Source of the DNA: an uncultured Lachnospiraceae bacterium
Lineage (GTDB): Bacteria > Bacillota > Clostridia > Lachnospirales > Lachnospiraceae
Reading direction: 5' to 3'
Assembly (NCBI GenBank): GCA_944380025.1
Contig: CALWGL010000004.1
Coordinates: 1-33,269 of the forward strand
Length of the DNA stretch: 33,269 nt
Part shown: one piece after another, positions 1-8,057 of the stretch
How the letters are laid out: each line of letters opens with the position of its first letter
How positions within the stretch are numbered: the first letter of the stretch is position 1
Position numbers and translations under genes: made by a program
The notes under the pieces: model-generated
What the model saw: only the letters and a program-made list of their open reading frames with translations
What the model was told of the DNA's origin: nothing
The model's database searches: none

Positions 1-423
1 GAACATCCGGGCAAAAAAGGAGCGGATGGGCGGCTCTCCCTTTCTGGAAACCCTTCTGGTCGACACGGAATCATAGCCCTCATGGATATGGGAAAACATC
101 TCCGGAAGCAGGGCGGGGGGATCCTGCAGATCCGCGTCCATCATCACCACGTAGTCTCCCCGTGACTTTTCCAGTCCGGCGTAGATGGCCGCTTCCTTCC
201 CGAAATTCCGGGAAAAGGAGATCAGCCTGACGCCGGCGTCCCTTTCCCGCAGCTTCTTCACCTCGCGCACGGTCCCGTCCTTTGACCCGTCATCAATGTA
301 CAGGATCTCCACCTCCAGCCCTTCCTTTTCAAAGAAAGGCCGGTTCTTCATCAGCTCCTCATAAAAACAGGCGACATTTTCCTCCTCATTATAACAGGGG
401 ACAATGACACTCAGCAGACCCAT
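1..423 (-). CDS. Family 2 glycosyltransferase, DPM1/GtrB-like (C-terminus cut by window edge)
   Basis: Only the first 141 codons are in the window; the gene runs off the left edge. The visible part is a GT-A glycosyltransferase domain. It has the N-terminal strand and loop VIVPCYNEEENV (residues 6-17), the nucleotide-binding IDDGSKDGT (43-51), SFSRNFGKEAAI (69-80) and the metal-binding region MMDADLQDPP (94-103). This set is typical of polyprenyl-phosphate hexosyltransferases (GtrB/DPM1/ArnC type), which load a sugar from a nucleotide donor onto undecaprenyl phosphate at the inner membrane face. Two ATGs lie two codons apart. The second is chosen because AGGAGG then sits 7 nt upstream, whereas it almost touches the first. 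The gene follows the Spo0A-like gene closely on the same strand, after the GDP-mannose genes, which fits polysaccharide assembly. The missing C-terminus (membrane helices or not) prevents a finer call. Confidence 0.88.
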   Translation of the reverse strand, partial: MGLLSVIVPCYNEEENVACFYEELMKNRPFFEKEGLEVEILYIDDGSKDGTVREVKKLRERDAGVRLISFSRNFGKEAAIYAGLEKSRGDYVVMMDADLQDPPALLPEMFSHIHEGYDSVSTRRVSRKGEPPIRSFFARMF

Positions 424-464
424 TCCCATTCCTCCTGATCCACTGCCGGGATCCCGCTTTTCTT

Positions 465-842
465 TCAGGATACGGAAAGATCCAGCCGTACCCGGTCCGC
501 GATCCTGGCAATATATTCACTGTTGGTCGGGCGGGGCGCGCCCGACGCGCTGCTGTAGCCGAACAGCTCCTCGAATACCGCCGGATTCCCTCTCTCCCAG
601 GAAACCTCTATGGCATTGCGGATGGCCCTTTCCACCCTCTGGACATTGGTGCGGGCGCGCTTCGCGATCCCCGGATACAGCAGCTTTGTCACGCTCCCCA
701 CCAGCTCCATATCGCGGGCCGCCAGCACGATGGCCTCGCGCAGGTAATAATACCCTCTCAGATGGGCCGGCACTCCCAGCTCAAGCATCAGAGCGGACAC
801 ATAACGCTCCATCTGCGTTTCCGTTGCTTCTATGGTGATCAT
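465..842 (-). CDS. Free-standing Spo0A C-terminal (effector) domain protein
   Basis: This 125-residue protein aligns by eye along its whole length with the DNA-binding C-terminal domain of the sporulation regulator Spo0A. Recognisable stretches are ELGVPAHLRGYYYLREAI (21-38), VGSVTKLLYPGIAK (48-61), the recognition-helix region RVERAIRNAIEVSW (69-82), LFGYSSASG (93-101) and RPTNSEYIARIADRVRL (104-120). The phosphoacceptor receiver domain that normally precedes it (about 130 residues) is absent, and the frame is not open upstream, so this is a small independent protein and not a fragment at the window edge. An AGGAGG lies about 9 nt before the ATG. Without a receiver it cannot be switched by a Spo0B- or kinase-type phosphorelay directly. 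It may bind 0A-box-like DNA constitutively or compete with Spo0A. It sits inside a polysaccharide gene run, so a local regulatory role is possible but unproven. Confidence 0.88.
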   Translation of the reverse strand: MITIEATETQMERYVSALMLELGVPAHLRGYYYLREAIVLAARDMELVGSVTKLLYPGIAKRARTNVQRVERAIRNAIEVSWERGNPAVFEELFGYSSASGAPRPTNSEYIARIADRVRLDLSVS

Positions 843-929
843 ATTCTGCTTCCTCCTGCGTTTCGATTCCGGAAATTCTTTCCAGAACCTATCTTACCAT
901 GTCCGCAGGAAAAAGCAGAACCGGAATCC

Positions 930-945
930 GTCGAGAATTTTCGAC
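930..945. promoter_or_regulatory. Palindrome with two 0A-box-like cores upstream of the Spo0A-like gene
   Basis: GTCGAGAATTTTCGAC is a 16-bp inverted repeat with a single mismatched pair. Read on the minus strand it contains GTCGAAAA, the core of the classical 0A box recognised by Spo0A. On the plus strand it contains the close variant GTCGAGAA. It lies about 90 bp upstream of the Spo0A-like start. A possible minus-strand -10 element (TAAGAT, 891-896) would place the palindrome near the -35 region. Binding is inferred, not shown. Confidence 0.35.
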
Positions 946-1028
946 CGGAAATCCCGGAATACGGCATTCTTCCGCACATGCCCGTCCGCGCTCCGGGCGC
1001 TGCCGCCATGCGGCTGCAGGCCGCCCCT

Positions 1029-2090
1029 TCACAGATAGGCGTCTTCTCCCTTTTCCGCCAGCGTTTCCACGATCTCCTTCACCCGCTGCGCCTGGGACGC
1101 AGGGCAGACCAGAACAGACTCCCCGGCCTGCACGATGATGAGATCCTTCACCCCTACCGCCGCGATCAGCCTGTCTACAGAATACGCGGTACAACCGCGG
1201 CTGTCAAGCAGCAGCGTCTTTCCCACGGTGATGTTGCCGTTCTCATCCCGCTCCTTCAGAGCGTCAAAGGCATCCCAGCCTCCCACGTCGCTCCAGCCGA
1301 AATCTCCGGGGATCATCAGCACATCATCCGCTCTTTCCATGATACCATAATCCACGGAGATTTTGGGGATCTTCGGATAAATTTCCCATAAAACCTCTTC
1401 TTCCCTCTCCGTTCCGAAGCTCTCCGCAAGCCTTTCCAGATACGCATGGATATCGGGGAGCAGCTTTTCAAACCAGGAAAGGATGGTGGAAGCGCGCCAG
1501 ATGAACATGCCGCTGTTCCAGGCGTAGCCCTCCGCCAGATACCGCTTCGCCGTTTCCTCATCCGGCTTTTCCACAAATTCCTCCACCCTGCGCCAGGCTT
1601 TTCCCTCCACGGCGGTATTTTTGATATACCCGTAGCCGGTGGACGGAAAAGTGGGACGGATGCCTATGGTCACCAGGGCGTCCGTTTCCTGTGCCGCCGC
1701 CGCCGCTTCCCGCAGAGTCTGCCGGAAGCCTTCCTCATCCCGGATATAGGGATCGGAAGGGACCACGCACAGGATCCCGTCTCCGTACTTTTTCAGGATG
1801 GTCATCGCCGCATATCCGATGCAGGCCGCCGTATTCCTGGCCGCGGGCTCCCGGAGGATATGATCCTGCGGCACCCGCCCCGCGGTCTGGGAGAACATCT
1901 CCTGCGCCTGCGCGGCGTTCGTAACGATAAAGGTTTCCTGCGCCACACCGGAAAGCCGGTCCAGCGCCTCGTTCACCAGCGTCTCCCTTCCCGAAAGGTT
2001 CAAAAACTGTTTGGGCTTTTTGCCGGTGGAAAGCGGCCACAGCCTGGTACCTCCGCCGCCCGCCATTACCACACCATATATTTTCATCAT
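1029..2090 (-). CDS. manC: Mannose-1-phosphate guanylyltransferase
   Basis: The enzyme makes GDP-mannose from mannose 1-phosphate and GTP in the cytoplasm. At 353 residues it is the single-domain nucleotidyltransferase form, lacking the C-terminal isomerase cupin of bifunctional ManC/AlgA. Diagnostic stretches are the signature VVMAGGGGTRLWPLS (7-21) with the catalytic Lys region KKPKQFL (24-30), REPAARNTAACIGYA (about 80-94), FVEKPD, the sugar-binding AWNSGMFIWRA and the C-terminal PGDFGWSDVGGWDA. The gene begins with two ATGs, and a purine-rich GGAAAGGCGG lies just upstream. It lies 44 nt behind the GT-C-like membrane gene and downstream of gmd on the same strand. It therefore probably feeds Gmd and mannosyltransferases from one transcript. 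Confidence 0.93.
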   Translation of the reverse strand: MMKIYGVVMAGGGGTRLWPLSTGKKPKQFLNLSGRETLVNEALDRLSGVAQETFIVTNAAQAQEMFSQTAGRVPQDHILREPAARNTAACIGYAAMTILKKYGDGILCVVPSDPYIRDEEGFRQTLREAAAAAQETDALVTIGIRPTFPSTGYGYIKNTAVEGKAWRRVEEFVEKPDEETAKRYLAEGYAWNSGMFIWRASTILSWFEKLLPDIHAYLERLAESFGTEREEEVLWEIYPKIPKISVDYGIMERADDVLMIPGDFGWSDVGGWDAFDALKERDENGNITVGKTLLLDSRGCTAYSVDRLIAAVGVKDLIIVQAGESVLVCPASQAQRVKEIVETLAEKGEDAYL

Positions 2091-2134
2091 GATTCCGCCT
2101 TTCCTTTCTCTGATGACAGAACTCCCCGGCCGGA

Positions 2135-3952
2135 TCAGCTTTCCGACGGGCGGAATCCCGCACGCAGATTTCCCTTTTCCCGAAGCTCAATGTCCTGTAT
2201 CCGGGGCGCGGAAGGAAATCGGTCATATCCGATCTTCCCGCCGTCCGCAGGAACATAGACCGTGATCCCATTCAGCTCCCAGACGTTTGCTTCGTATTCC
2301 CCGTATCCCTGCTGCCGGATATAACAGGGCTGCCCGGCGGACGCCCGTACCGCCGCCGAAAGATCCGCGGCCTTATACAGGAGAAAAACGCCCGCGCACA
2401 GCAGAAAAATGCTTTCCGGCATCCCGTGCCTTCCTCTCTTTCCGGAGGTTACGTCCTTTCCGGAGGTTACGTCCTTTCCGGCGATTCCGTCCTTTCCGAA
2501 GGTCCCGTCCTCTCCGGCGCTTTGGGCCTTCCGGTCTCCCGCTTTCCCCCTGCCTGGCGCTGTCAGAAAGCAGAACCAGAAACCGGCCGTTCCCGCGGGA
2601 AGGGCTATGACATAGGCATACCCGTAACGCACAAGGGGGGCCGAAAACTGCCAGAACAGGTAGCCGACGAGCAGGACCGCTCCGTACAGCAGCCAGTCTC
2701 CGGCGGGAATGCCCGTCCTGTTTTCTCTCCGTTTCCCTGCTCCCGCGGCGCAGACGGGAAGCGACGCCGCATCGGCTGCCGCGCACACGGCGCAGGAGAG
2801 GATCCAAAGCTTTTCCATGCCGCGCAGCCGCAGGAACCAGTTCTTCACCCATCCGGAAAACGGCGTATCATACAGATTCACGTCATACAGCCCCCTGGCG
2901 AAGACCTGGATCTCCTTGGCGTCGGAATCCGCATACCCCTTTTCCATCTTCCAGTCCACGGAAAACAGATCCGGGAAGGTGAACGGATAAAACAGCCACC
3001 CGGAGATCAGCACGCCCCGGATCATCCAGGGCAGGCCGATCAGAAGTCCCAGGCCCAGGTACAGGCCGATCTGCTTCCACCTTCTTTCGGAAAGCAGCAT
3101 CGCCGCCGGCTTCAGCGCAAGCACCAAAAGCACCGCCGCGGAAAGCTTCACGGTCACCGTAAATACCAGCAGCAGGGAAAGGAGCGCATAGGGCACGGCG
3201 CTTTTCTCCCCGGCTTCCAGCGCATCCAGCCAGGCGATCAGCACGTAAAACACCAGCAGCATGGCGAAATAGTCAGTGGCCGGAGATACGATCTCCCCGA
3301 ACAGCACCGTCAGATAATAAACCGCACCCAGCCGCATGAAATCCGAGATCCGCACGCGCCTTCCCTTTCCAAGCGTCAGAAGCCCGCAGGCACACTGCAT
3401 GGCCACGATCAGCGCAAGGAAGCCCTGCACCGCGTGCATGGGCTCTCCGAAAAGCCATTTCATGGAAAACAGGGCGCAGAGCGCAAAGGCAGCGCTGTTA
3501 TAGGCGAACCTGCTGTGCAGATTTCCCAGCCCGGGAACCACGCCGTATTCCTCGATCCAGCGGATCGCCTGCGCATGGTACAGATCCGTGTCCACATGCA
3601 TGAAGCCCCGGGATGTGCCGTATGCCAGAAGGAGCGTCAGCGCGGCCAGGATCAGAAACTTCGTCCGGGACAGCTCCCCTGACTGCCGTTTCCAGAACTC
3701 CGCCAGCTTTTTCCGCAGGAGCACAGCCGCCGCAGCGCAGAAAAGGACGAGAAGCAGATCCGCTCCCGCCCCCACGCCGCCGAACAGGCTGAAGATCTGC
3801 GCATATACCGTAAGCGCCGCCAGCCCTGCCATCCACACGCCGCCGGCTTTTTCCGGGCGGTATCCCAGCCGTTCAAAGGGCGCAAGAAAAGCGAAGCCGG
3901 CAAGAAACGCCGTTATTGACAGACAGCACCAGTTCAGCAGCACATACAGCAT
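2135..3952 (-). CDS. Polytopic membrane protein, LIC_10190-like / GT-C-like
   Basis: This 605-residue protein has roughly a dozen hydrophobic segments. After an N-terminal group of helices it carries FMHVDTDLYHAQAIRWIEEY and VVPGLGNLHSRFAYNSAAF in the region of residues 116-155. That acidic-loop arrangement is characteristic of the LIC_10190-type membrane family, which resembles GT-C glycosyltransferases that take sugar from a lipid-linked donor on the outer membrane face. Assignment to the family is from memory of these motifs. The enzymatic role is inference, supported by neighbours gmd and manC. The soluble segment near residues 480-510 is interrupted by a low-complexity run of GKDVTS-type hexapeptides encoded by a tandem 18-bp DNA repeat; this is atypical and probably strain-variable. 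A GGAGG and a GGAAG lie within 20 nt before the ATG. Confidence 0.72.
   Translation of the reverse strand: MLYVLLNWCCLSITAFLAGFAFLAPFERLGYRPEKAGGVWMAGLAALTVYAQIFSLFGGVGAGADLLLVLFCAAAAVLLRKKLAEFWKRQSGELSRTKFLILAALTLLLAYGTSRGFMHVDTDLYHAQAIRWIEEYGVVPGLGNLHSRFAYNSAAFALCALFSMKWLFGEPMHAVQGFLALIVAMQCACGLLTLGKGRRVRISDFMRLGAVYYLTVLFGEIVSPATDYFAMLLVFYVLIAWLDALEAGEKSAVPYALLSLLLVFTVTVKLSAAVLLVLALKPAAMLLSERRWKQIGLYLGLGLLIGLPWMIRGVLISGWLFYPFTFPDLFSVDWKMEKGYADSDAKEIQVFARGLYDVNLYDTPFSGWVKNWFLRLRGMEKLWILSCAVCAAADAASLPVCAAGAGKRRENRTGIPAGDWLLYGAVLLVGYLFWQFSAPLVRYGYAYVIALPAGTAGFWFCFLTAPGRGKAGDRKAQSAGEDGTFGKDGIAGKDVTSGKDVTSGKRGRHGMPESIFLLCAGVFLLYKAADLSAAVRASAGQPCYIRQQGYGEYEANVWELNGITVYVPADGGKIGYDRFPSAPRIQDIELREKGNLRAGFRPSES
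2439..2528. repeat. 18-bp tandem repeat inside the membrane protein gene
   Basis: The unit TTTCCGGAGGTTACGTCC occurs twice exactly (2439-2456 and 2457-2474). Two diverged copies follow (2475-2492 and 2493-2510), then a weak fifth (2511-2528). Because 18 is a multiple of three, copy-number change keeps the frame and adds or removes a GKDVTS-like hexapeptide. There are no spacers, so it is not a CRISPR array. Confidence 0.85.
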
Positions 3953-4022
3953 CTTCCGTCTCTTCCTCCATGCCGGAGCGCTTTACACCGGGTATCCGCC
4001 GCGCTCCGGCCGCTTCCGGCGA

Positions 4023-5093
4023 TCATTTCCGATCCCGGTTCCGATATTCCTCGCAGCTCATTCCGGCCACCGCCTTCATGTCCGCGTTCATCATCATAGC
4101 CACAAGGCCCCTGAAATCCACCCTGCGCTTCCAGCCCAGCTCCCGCTCCGCCTTTTCGCAGTTGCCCCAGAGGAACTCCACTTCGGCCGGGCGGTAGAAT
4201 TCCGGATTCACGTCCACCAGCAGGCGTCCCGTTTCGGAATCATAGCCCTTTTCCCGCACGCCCTCGCCTTCCCAGCGGATGAGGATCCCCACCTCGGCGA
4301 ATGCGGCTTCCACAAACTCGCGCACCGTATGCGTCTCATTGGTGGCGAGCACATAATCTCCGGGCTTTTCCTGCTGCAGCATCAGCCACATGCCTTCCAC
4401 GTAGTCCCCGGCAAAGCCCCAGTCCCGCTTGGCGTTCATGTTGCCCAGAGAAAGCTTTTCCTGTTTTCCCGCCAAGATATTGGCGATGGCCAGCGTGATC
4501 TTCCTGGTCACGAAATTCTCTCCTCTTCTGGGAGATTCGTGGTTGAACAGGATCCCGTTGCAGGCGAACATGTTATAGGATTCCCGGTAATTCACGGTGA
4601 TCCAGTAGGAGTACAGCTTTGCCACGCCGTAAGGACTCTTGGGGTAAAACGGCGTTTTCTCGCTCTGGGGAGCGGTCTCCGGCAGACCGCCGAACAGCTC
4701 GGAGGTCGACGCCTGGTAAAAGCGGCAGGGACCGCCGTTGATGCGGATCGCCTCCAGCAGCTTCAGCGTGCTGATGCCCGTGGCGTCCGCCGTATATTCG
4801 GGTACCTCAAAGGAAATTCCCACATGGGACTGCGCCGCGAGATTATAGACCTCCGTCGGCTTGATCTCCGCCATCAGCCGCATCAGGCCGCTGGAATCCG
4901 TGGTATCCGCATAGTGCAGGAAAAACTTGACATTATTATAGGGGGAATGGAGCAGATGGTCAATCCTCGCCGTCACGGAAATGCTGTGCCGTCTCACAAG
5001 ACCGTGCACCTCATACCCTTTTTCCAGCAGGAATTCCGCGAGATAGGAACCGTCCTGCCCGTTTACTCCCGTTATCAGAGCCACATTATTCAT
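4023..5093 (-). CDS. gmd: GDP-mannose 4,6-dehydratase
   Basis: Gmd converts GDP-mannose to GDP-4-keto-6-deoxy-mannose, the precursor of GDP-fucose, GDP-rhamnose and related sugars. The 356-residue protein is an extended short-chain dehydrogenase. It has the NAD(P)-binding [14 protein letters not shown] (7-20), [12 protein letters not shown], the catalytic STSELFG with the YGVAK Tyr-Lys pair, and the family-typical [16 protein letters not shown] and [20 protein letters not shown]. The frame is open further upstream, but the start is set at MNNVALITG because AAAGGAG lies 10 nt before it. The longer form would overlap the promoter. No fcl or rmd reductase is in the window, so the final sugar is not determined. 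It appears to be the first gene of the manC-containing minus-strand operon. Confidence 0.95.
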   Translation of the reverse strand: MNNVALITGVNGQDGSYLAEFLLEKGYEVHGLVRRHSISVTARIDHLLHSPYNNVKFFLHYADTTDSSGLMRLMAEIKPTEVYNLAAQSHVGISFEVPEYTADATGISTLKLLEAIRINGGPCRFYQASTSELFGGLPETAPQSEKTPFYPKSPYGVAKLYSYWITVNYRESYNMFACNGILFNHESPRRGENFVTRKITLAIANILAGKQEKLSLGNMNAKRDWGFAGDYVEGMWLMLQQEKPGDYVLATNETHTVREFVEAAFAEVGILIRWEGEGVREKGYDSETGRLLVDVNPEFYRPAEVEFLWGNCEKAERELGWKRRVDFRGLVAMMMNADMKAVAGMSCEEYRNRDRK

Positions 5094-5145
5094 ATTTTTT
5101 ATTCTCCTTTCCGAAGCATTGCTTTCCGCCGTCAGGCCATTGCCA

Positions 5146-5174
5146 ACTATAACATGCCGGCCCCCGGCTGACAA
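5146..5174 (-). promoter_or_regulatory. Housekeeping promoter for gmd
   Basis: On the minus strand TTGTCA (plus 5169-5174) is followed after exactly 17 nt by TATAGT (plus 5146-5151), about 50 nt upstream of the gmd start. A perfect inverted repeat, GCCGG-CCC-CCGGC (5156-5168), fills most of the spacer and could be a repressor or activator site. Confidence 0.7.
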
Positions 5175-5204
5175 TTTATTATCTTGCCGACAAATGGGAA
5201 TTTA

Positions 5205-5233
5205 TTGCTATCAGCCTTTTTTTGCAGTATAAT
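5205..5233 (+). promoter_or_regulatory. Housekeeping promoter for the AraC-type regulator
   Basis: TTGCTA (5205-5210), a 17-nt spacer, and a perfect TATAAT (5228-5233) form a strong sigma-A-type promoter, divergent from the gmd promoter about 30 bp away. Its position rules out the upstream ATG at 5222 as the regulator's start. Confidence 0.75.
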
Positions 5234-5293
5234 AGGAAAAACCTTGCAGAAATCAGGAAAACGATCCTGTATCTTTCTGCGGAAAGGAGCCGG

Positions 5294-6130
5294 ATGGCAA
5301 AATCTGTATCGGACCGGGTGCTGGCGACGCCCTCCGCCCACGCAAGAGCGCGTTATCTTTACGTGCAGGAGATCGGCACGCTGACCTCCATGGAACCTCA
5401 TATCAGCTCCCGTGAAAATCTGAGCTCCTATCTGTTCCTGACGGTGCGCAGGGGCGAGGGCTATCTGACCTACCGCGGAAAACGTCATTTCATCAAGGCC
5501 GGAGACTGCGTGTATATCAACTGCCGGAATCAGTATGCCCACGAAAGCACGGCGGAGCATCCCTGGACGCTGATGTGGGTGCATTTCAGCGGAAACGGGG
5601 CCGATGATTTCTATAAAACCTATCAGGAGCAGGAACGAAGCTCCATTTTTCATCCGCCGGATACCTCCCCCTTTACAGACAGTTTAACCGCTCTGTACAG
5701 TCTGATGCGTGAGAAGCCCTCGCTGATGGAGCTGTACGCCCATCGTTATCTGACGGATCTGATCACCCTGTGCTTTACTCTGGGACGCCCGGAAAGCGGG
5801 CAGGAGGATCCCCTTTCCCCCAAGCTGCTTTCCGTCAGACAGTATCTGGAGGAGCATTATATGGAAAAGATCACGCTGGAGGCGCTGTCCTCGCGCTTTT
5901 TTATCAGCAAGTACCATCTTTCCAGAGAATATAAAAAACACTACGGCATCACCATCGGAAACGATCTGACCGCGAGAAGGCTGTCCCACGCCAAGTCTCT
6001 CCTGCGTTTTTCGGACGGCTCCATAGAAGGGATCGCCGCCGCCTGCGGCTTTTCGGACGCAGGCTACTTCATCAAGGTATTCCGCAGATCAGAGGGAATG
6101 ACGCCTCTGGAATATCGCCGGAATTGGTAA
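5294..6130 (+). CDS. AraC-family transcriptional regulator with N-terminal cupin
   Basis: The 278-residue protein has the standard AraC layout. An N-terminal cupin-like sensing domain includes GEGYLTYRGKRHFIKAGDCV and HPWTLMWVHFSG, and the C-terminus has two helix-turn-helix units. The first is EALSSRFFISKYHLSREYKK; the second is IEGIAAACGFSDAGYFIKVF followed by the family-typical GMTPLEYRR. Such proteins usually bind a sugar or related ligand and activate neighbouring genes. The start is placed at MAKSV, where GGAAAGGAG stands 4-5 nt upstream; the earlier ATG lies upstream of the promoter's -10 element. It is divergent from gmd and 22 nt upstream of a membrane protein with which it is probably co-transcribed. 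Either could be a target; the ligand cannot be told from sequence. Confidence 0.92.
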   Translation: MAKSVSDRVLATPSAHARARYLYVQEIGTLTSMEPHISSRENLSSYLFLTVRRGEGYLTYRGKRHFIKAGDCVYINCRNQYAHESTAEHPWTLMWVHFSGNGADDFYKTYQEQERSSIFHPPDTSPFTDSLTALYSLMREKPSLMELYAHRYLTDLITLCFTLGRPESGQEDPLSPKLLSVRQYLEEHYMEKITLEALSSRFFISKYHLSREYKKHYGITIGNDLTARRLSHAKSLLRFSDGSIEGIAAACGFSDAGYFIKVFRRSEGMTPLEYRRNW

Positions 6131-6152
6131 GCCGGCAGGAAAGGAAGCTCCC

Positions 6153-7988
6153 ATGACAGAAAAAATGAATTTATGGAAGATCCCGGCCGCACTGGAAGCC
6201 TGGTTTTCCTCCTTCGCCCTCGCCCGCGTCTGCGGGCTCGAAACGACCAGCGTCTTTACCCTCGTCCTCTTTTTTTTCTGCTTCCAGATCTTTCTTCTGG
6301 GCGCCGGCAGAGAACGGGAGGATCTCCTGACTAAGGACGGGAGCCGGCTGGTGCTCTCCCTTTCCGCGGGAAAACGGCGGAAGGCTTCCGCCGCGCTCGG
6401 TCTGTTCTTTGCGCTCCTCTGCCTTGCCTGCGAGCAGGAAAAGCTCACCGAAGGGCTGACAAGCTCCCTGTTTCAGGCAGTCATCCTGCTGTGCTGCACG
6501 GCCGGATTCTTTTTTCTGTTTTTCCGCGGGCTCCGGCTCCTGTTCTTTTATCTGGAAAAACGGACGAAGCGTATCCTCGGCCTGAAGAATCCCAGCTTCC
6601 AGGATCAGAAGCTTCCCCGGCAGATGAAGCTTCTGATCCCGATCATCCTGCTGTGCTGCTGGCTTCCCTGGTTCCTCTATCAGTTTCCCGGCGTCATGAC
6701 GCCGGACAGCCTCAGCCAGTACAGCCAGGCCATGGGGCTTTCTCCCTTCAGCGACCATCATCCCTTTGCGCACACGCTGCTCATCCGGCTCCTTCTTTCC
6801 CTCGGGACGGCGCTCTTTCACAACGTATATGCGGCGATCGCCTGCTATACCGCCTTTCAGATGCTTCTGATGGCAGTGATCCTTTGCCGCTGCCTGTGCG
6901 TCCTGTACCGGTACGGCGCGGGCAAAAAGCTCTGCTTTCTTTTCCTGCTCTTCTATGCCTGCGTTCCCTATAACGGAAACTTTGCCGTGACAATGTGGAA
7001 GGACGTACTGTTTTCCGGTTTTCTGCTCCTGTTCGCCCTTTCCGTCTACCAGCTGCTCCATCTGTATTCCTCGCAGGAAAGGCTGCGTAAAAAGCCGGGC
7101 CTTCTCGTCCTGCTTCTGCTCTCCGGCCTGCTGGTCTGCCTTTTCCGCTCCAACGGCCTGTATGTGTTCCTGCTTTCCCTTCCCCTTCTGGCGTTCGCCT
7201 TCCGGCGGGAATGGAAGCTTCTGCTCCCGGGCCTGCTCCTTACGGCGGCCCTCGCCCTGTGCATAAAAGGGCCCGTTTATGATGCCATCGGCGTGGCAGA
7301 ACCGGCTTTTTCCGAATCCCTCTCCATCCCCGCCCAGCAGATCGCCCGGGTGGTATACGAGGGCCGGGCGCTGACGCGGGAACAGACCGACCTGCTGAAC
7401 CAGACGGTGGACAGCGCTTCCATTGCGGACTATTACCAGCCGGAGCTCTCCGATCCCGTCAAGGCCCTCATTCAGTACGGACATCCGGAATATCTGGAAT
7501 CCCACAAGGGAGAGTATCTGAAGCTCTGGCTGCAGCTCGGCCTGCGCTACCCCGCGGACTACTGGAACGCTTTCGTCGATCAGACCCGCGGCTACTGGTA
7601 TCCGGGCGAACCCGATCTCACCGTAAACGAAAGCATATCCCCCAATGAACTCGGGCTCTCCGGCCAGTCCGTTCTCGCCGGCACGCCGGCCTGGAAGGCT
7701 GTGGAGATCCTGAACAAGCTCTATACCATCCTTCCTCTTTACGGTCTTCTGTACAGCATCGGCTTTTTCGCCTGGGCGGCCGTTTTCTGGTGCGTGAACT
7801 GCGCGCTGAACGGCCGGAAACGAAACTGCGTCCTTTTCGTCCCGTTCTTCGCCCTGATCCTGACGCTGTGCCTGGCCACCCCCGTGGCGGCGGATCTGCG
7901 CTATGGCTATCCGCTGATCCTCTCCATGCCGGTGCTCCTGTGCGCCGGGCTGGAGGTCCCGGCAGATGACCGGCCGCGCGCCGCCTGA
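6153..7988 (+). CDS. Polytopic membrane protein, DUF6020-like
   Basis: This 611-residue protein has about a dozen hydrophobic helices. Motifs in the first extracellular loop, FPGVMTPDSLSQY (178-190) and SDHHPFAHTLLIRL (200-213), and the later TMWKDVLFSGFLLLFAL match what I know of the DUF6020 family in Firmicutes. That family resembles GT-C or dolichyl-phosphate-mannose-type glycosyltransferases, with acidic and His residues in the first outer loop. A long extracytoplasmic region (about residues 370-500) precedes the last helices. A GGAAAGGAAG ribosome-binding region lies before the ATG. Following the AraC-type regulator and near GDP-sugar genes, it may decorate a surface polymer. Substrate and enzymatic activity are unknown, and the GT-C relation is inference. 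Confidence 0.72.
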   Translation: MTEKMNLWKIPAALEAWFSSFALARVCGLETTSVFTLVLFFFCFQIFLLGAGREREDLLTKDGSRLVLSLSAGKRRKASAALGLFFALLCLACEQEKLTEGLTSSLFQAVILLCCTAGFFFLFFRGLRLLFFYLEKRTKRILGLKNPSFQDQKLPRQMKLLIPIILLCCWLPWFLYQFPGVMTPDSLSQYSQAMGLSPFSDHHPFAHTLLIRLLLSLGTALFHNVYAAIACYTAFQMLLMAVILCRCLCVLYRYGAGKKLCFLFLLFYACVPYNGNFAVTMWKDVLFSGFLLLFALSVYQLLHLYSSQERLRKKPGLLVLLLLSGLLVCLFRSNGLYVFLLSLPLLAFAFRREWKLLLPGLLLTAALALCIKGPVYDAIGVAEPAFSESLSIPAQQIARVVYEGRALTREQTDLLNQTVDSASIADYYQPELSDPVKALIQYGHPEYLESHKGEYLKLWLQLGLRYPADYWNAFVDQTRGYWYPGEPDLTVNESISPNELGLSGQSVLAGTPAWKAVEILNKLYTILPLYGLLYSIGFFAWAAVFWCVNCALNGRKRNCVLFVPFFALILTLCLATPVAADLRYGYPLILSMPVLLCAGLEVPADDRPRAA

Positions 7989-8001
7989 CAGGCACAGCAA
8001 A

Positions 8002-8037
8002 CGGCGTCCGGAAAGGGATGCTCCCTTCCGGACGCCG
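8002..8037. terminator. Bidirectional terminator between convergent genes
   Basis: A 16-bp stem (CGGCGTCCGGAA arms with one bulged A) around a TGC loop lies between the stops of the DUF6020-like gene and rmlD. Short T-rich tails on each strand (CCGTTT and CGTTTG) fit termination from both directions. Confidence 0.75.
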
Positions 8038-8057
8038 CCGTTTCCCGGCCCGGCTTC

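Noticed and set aside
1008-1024. GC-rich hairpin just after the manC stop as a terminator
   Set aside because: The stem is short (GCGGC arms) and there is no T-tract on the minus strand.
2439-2528. Possible CRISPR array
   Set aside because: The 18-bp units are contiguous without spacers and lie in frame in a coding gene.
5222-5293. Upstream ATG of the AraC-type regulator as the start
   Set aside because: It lies upstream of the promoter's -10 element, so it would not be on the transcript; the ATG at 5294 has a good ribosome binding site.
6171-8000. A 609-codon open frame on the minus strand opposite the DUF6020-like gene
   Set aside because: It is the antisense of a well-supported membrane protein, is Gln/Glu/Gly/Arg-rich without motifs, and arises from GC-biased codon use.
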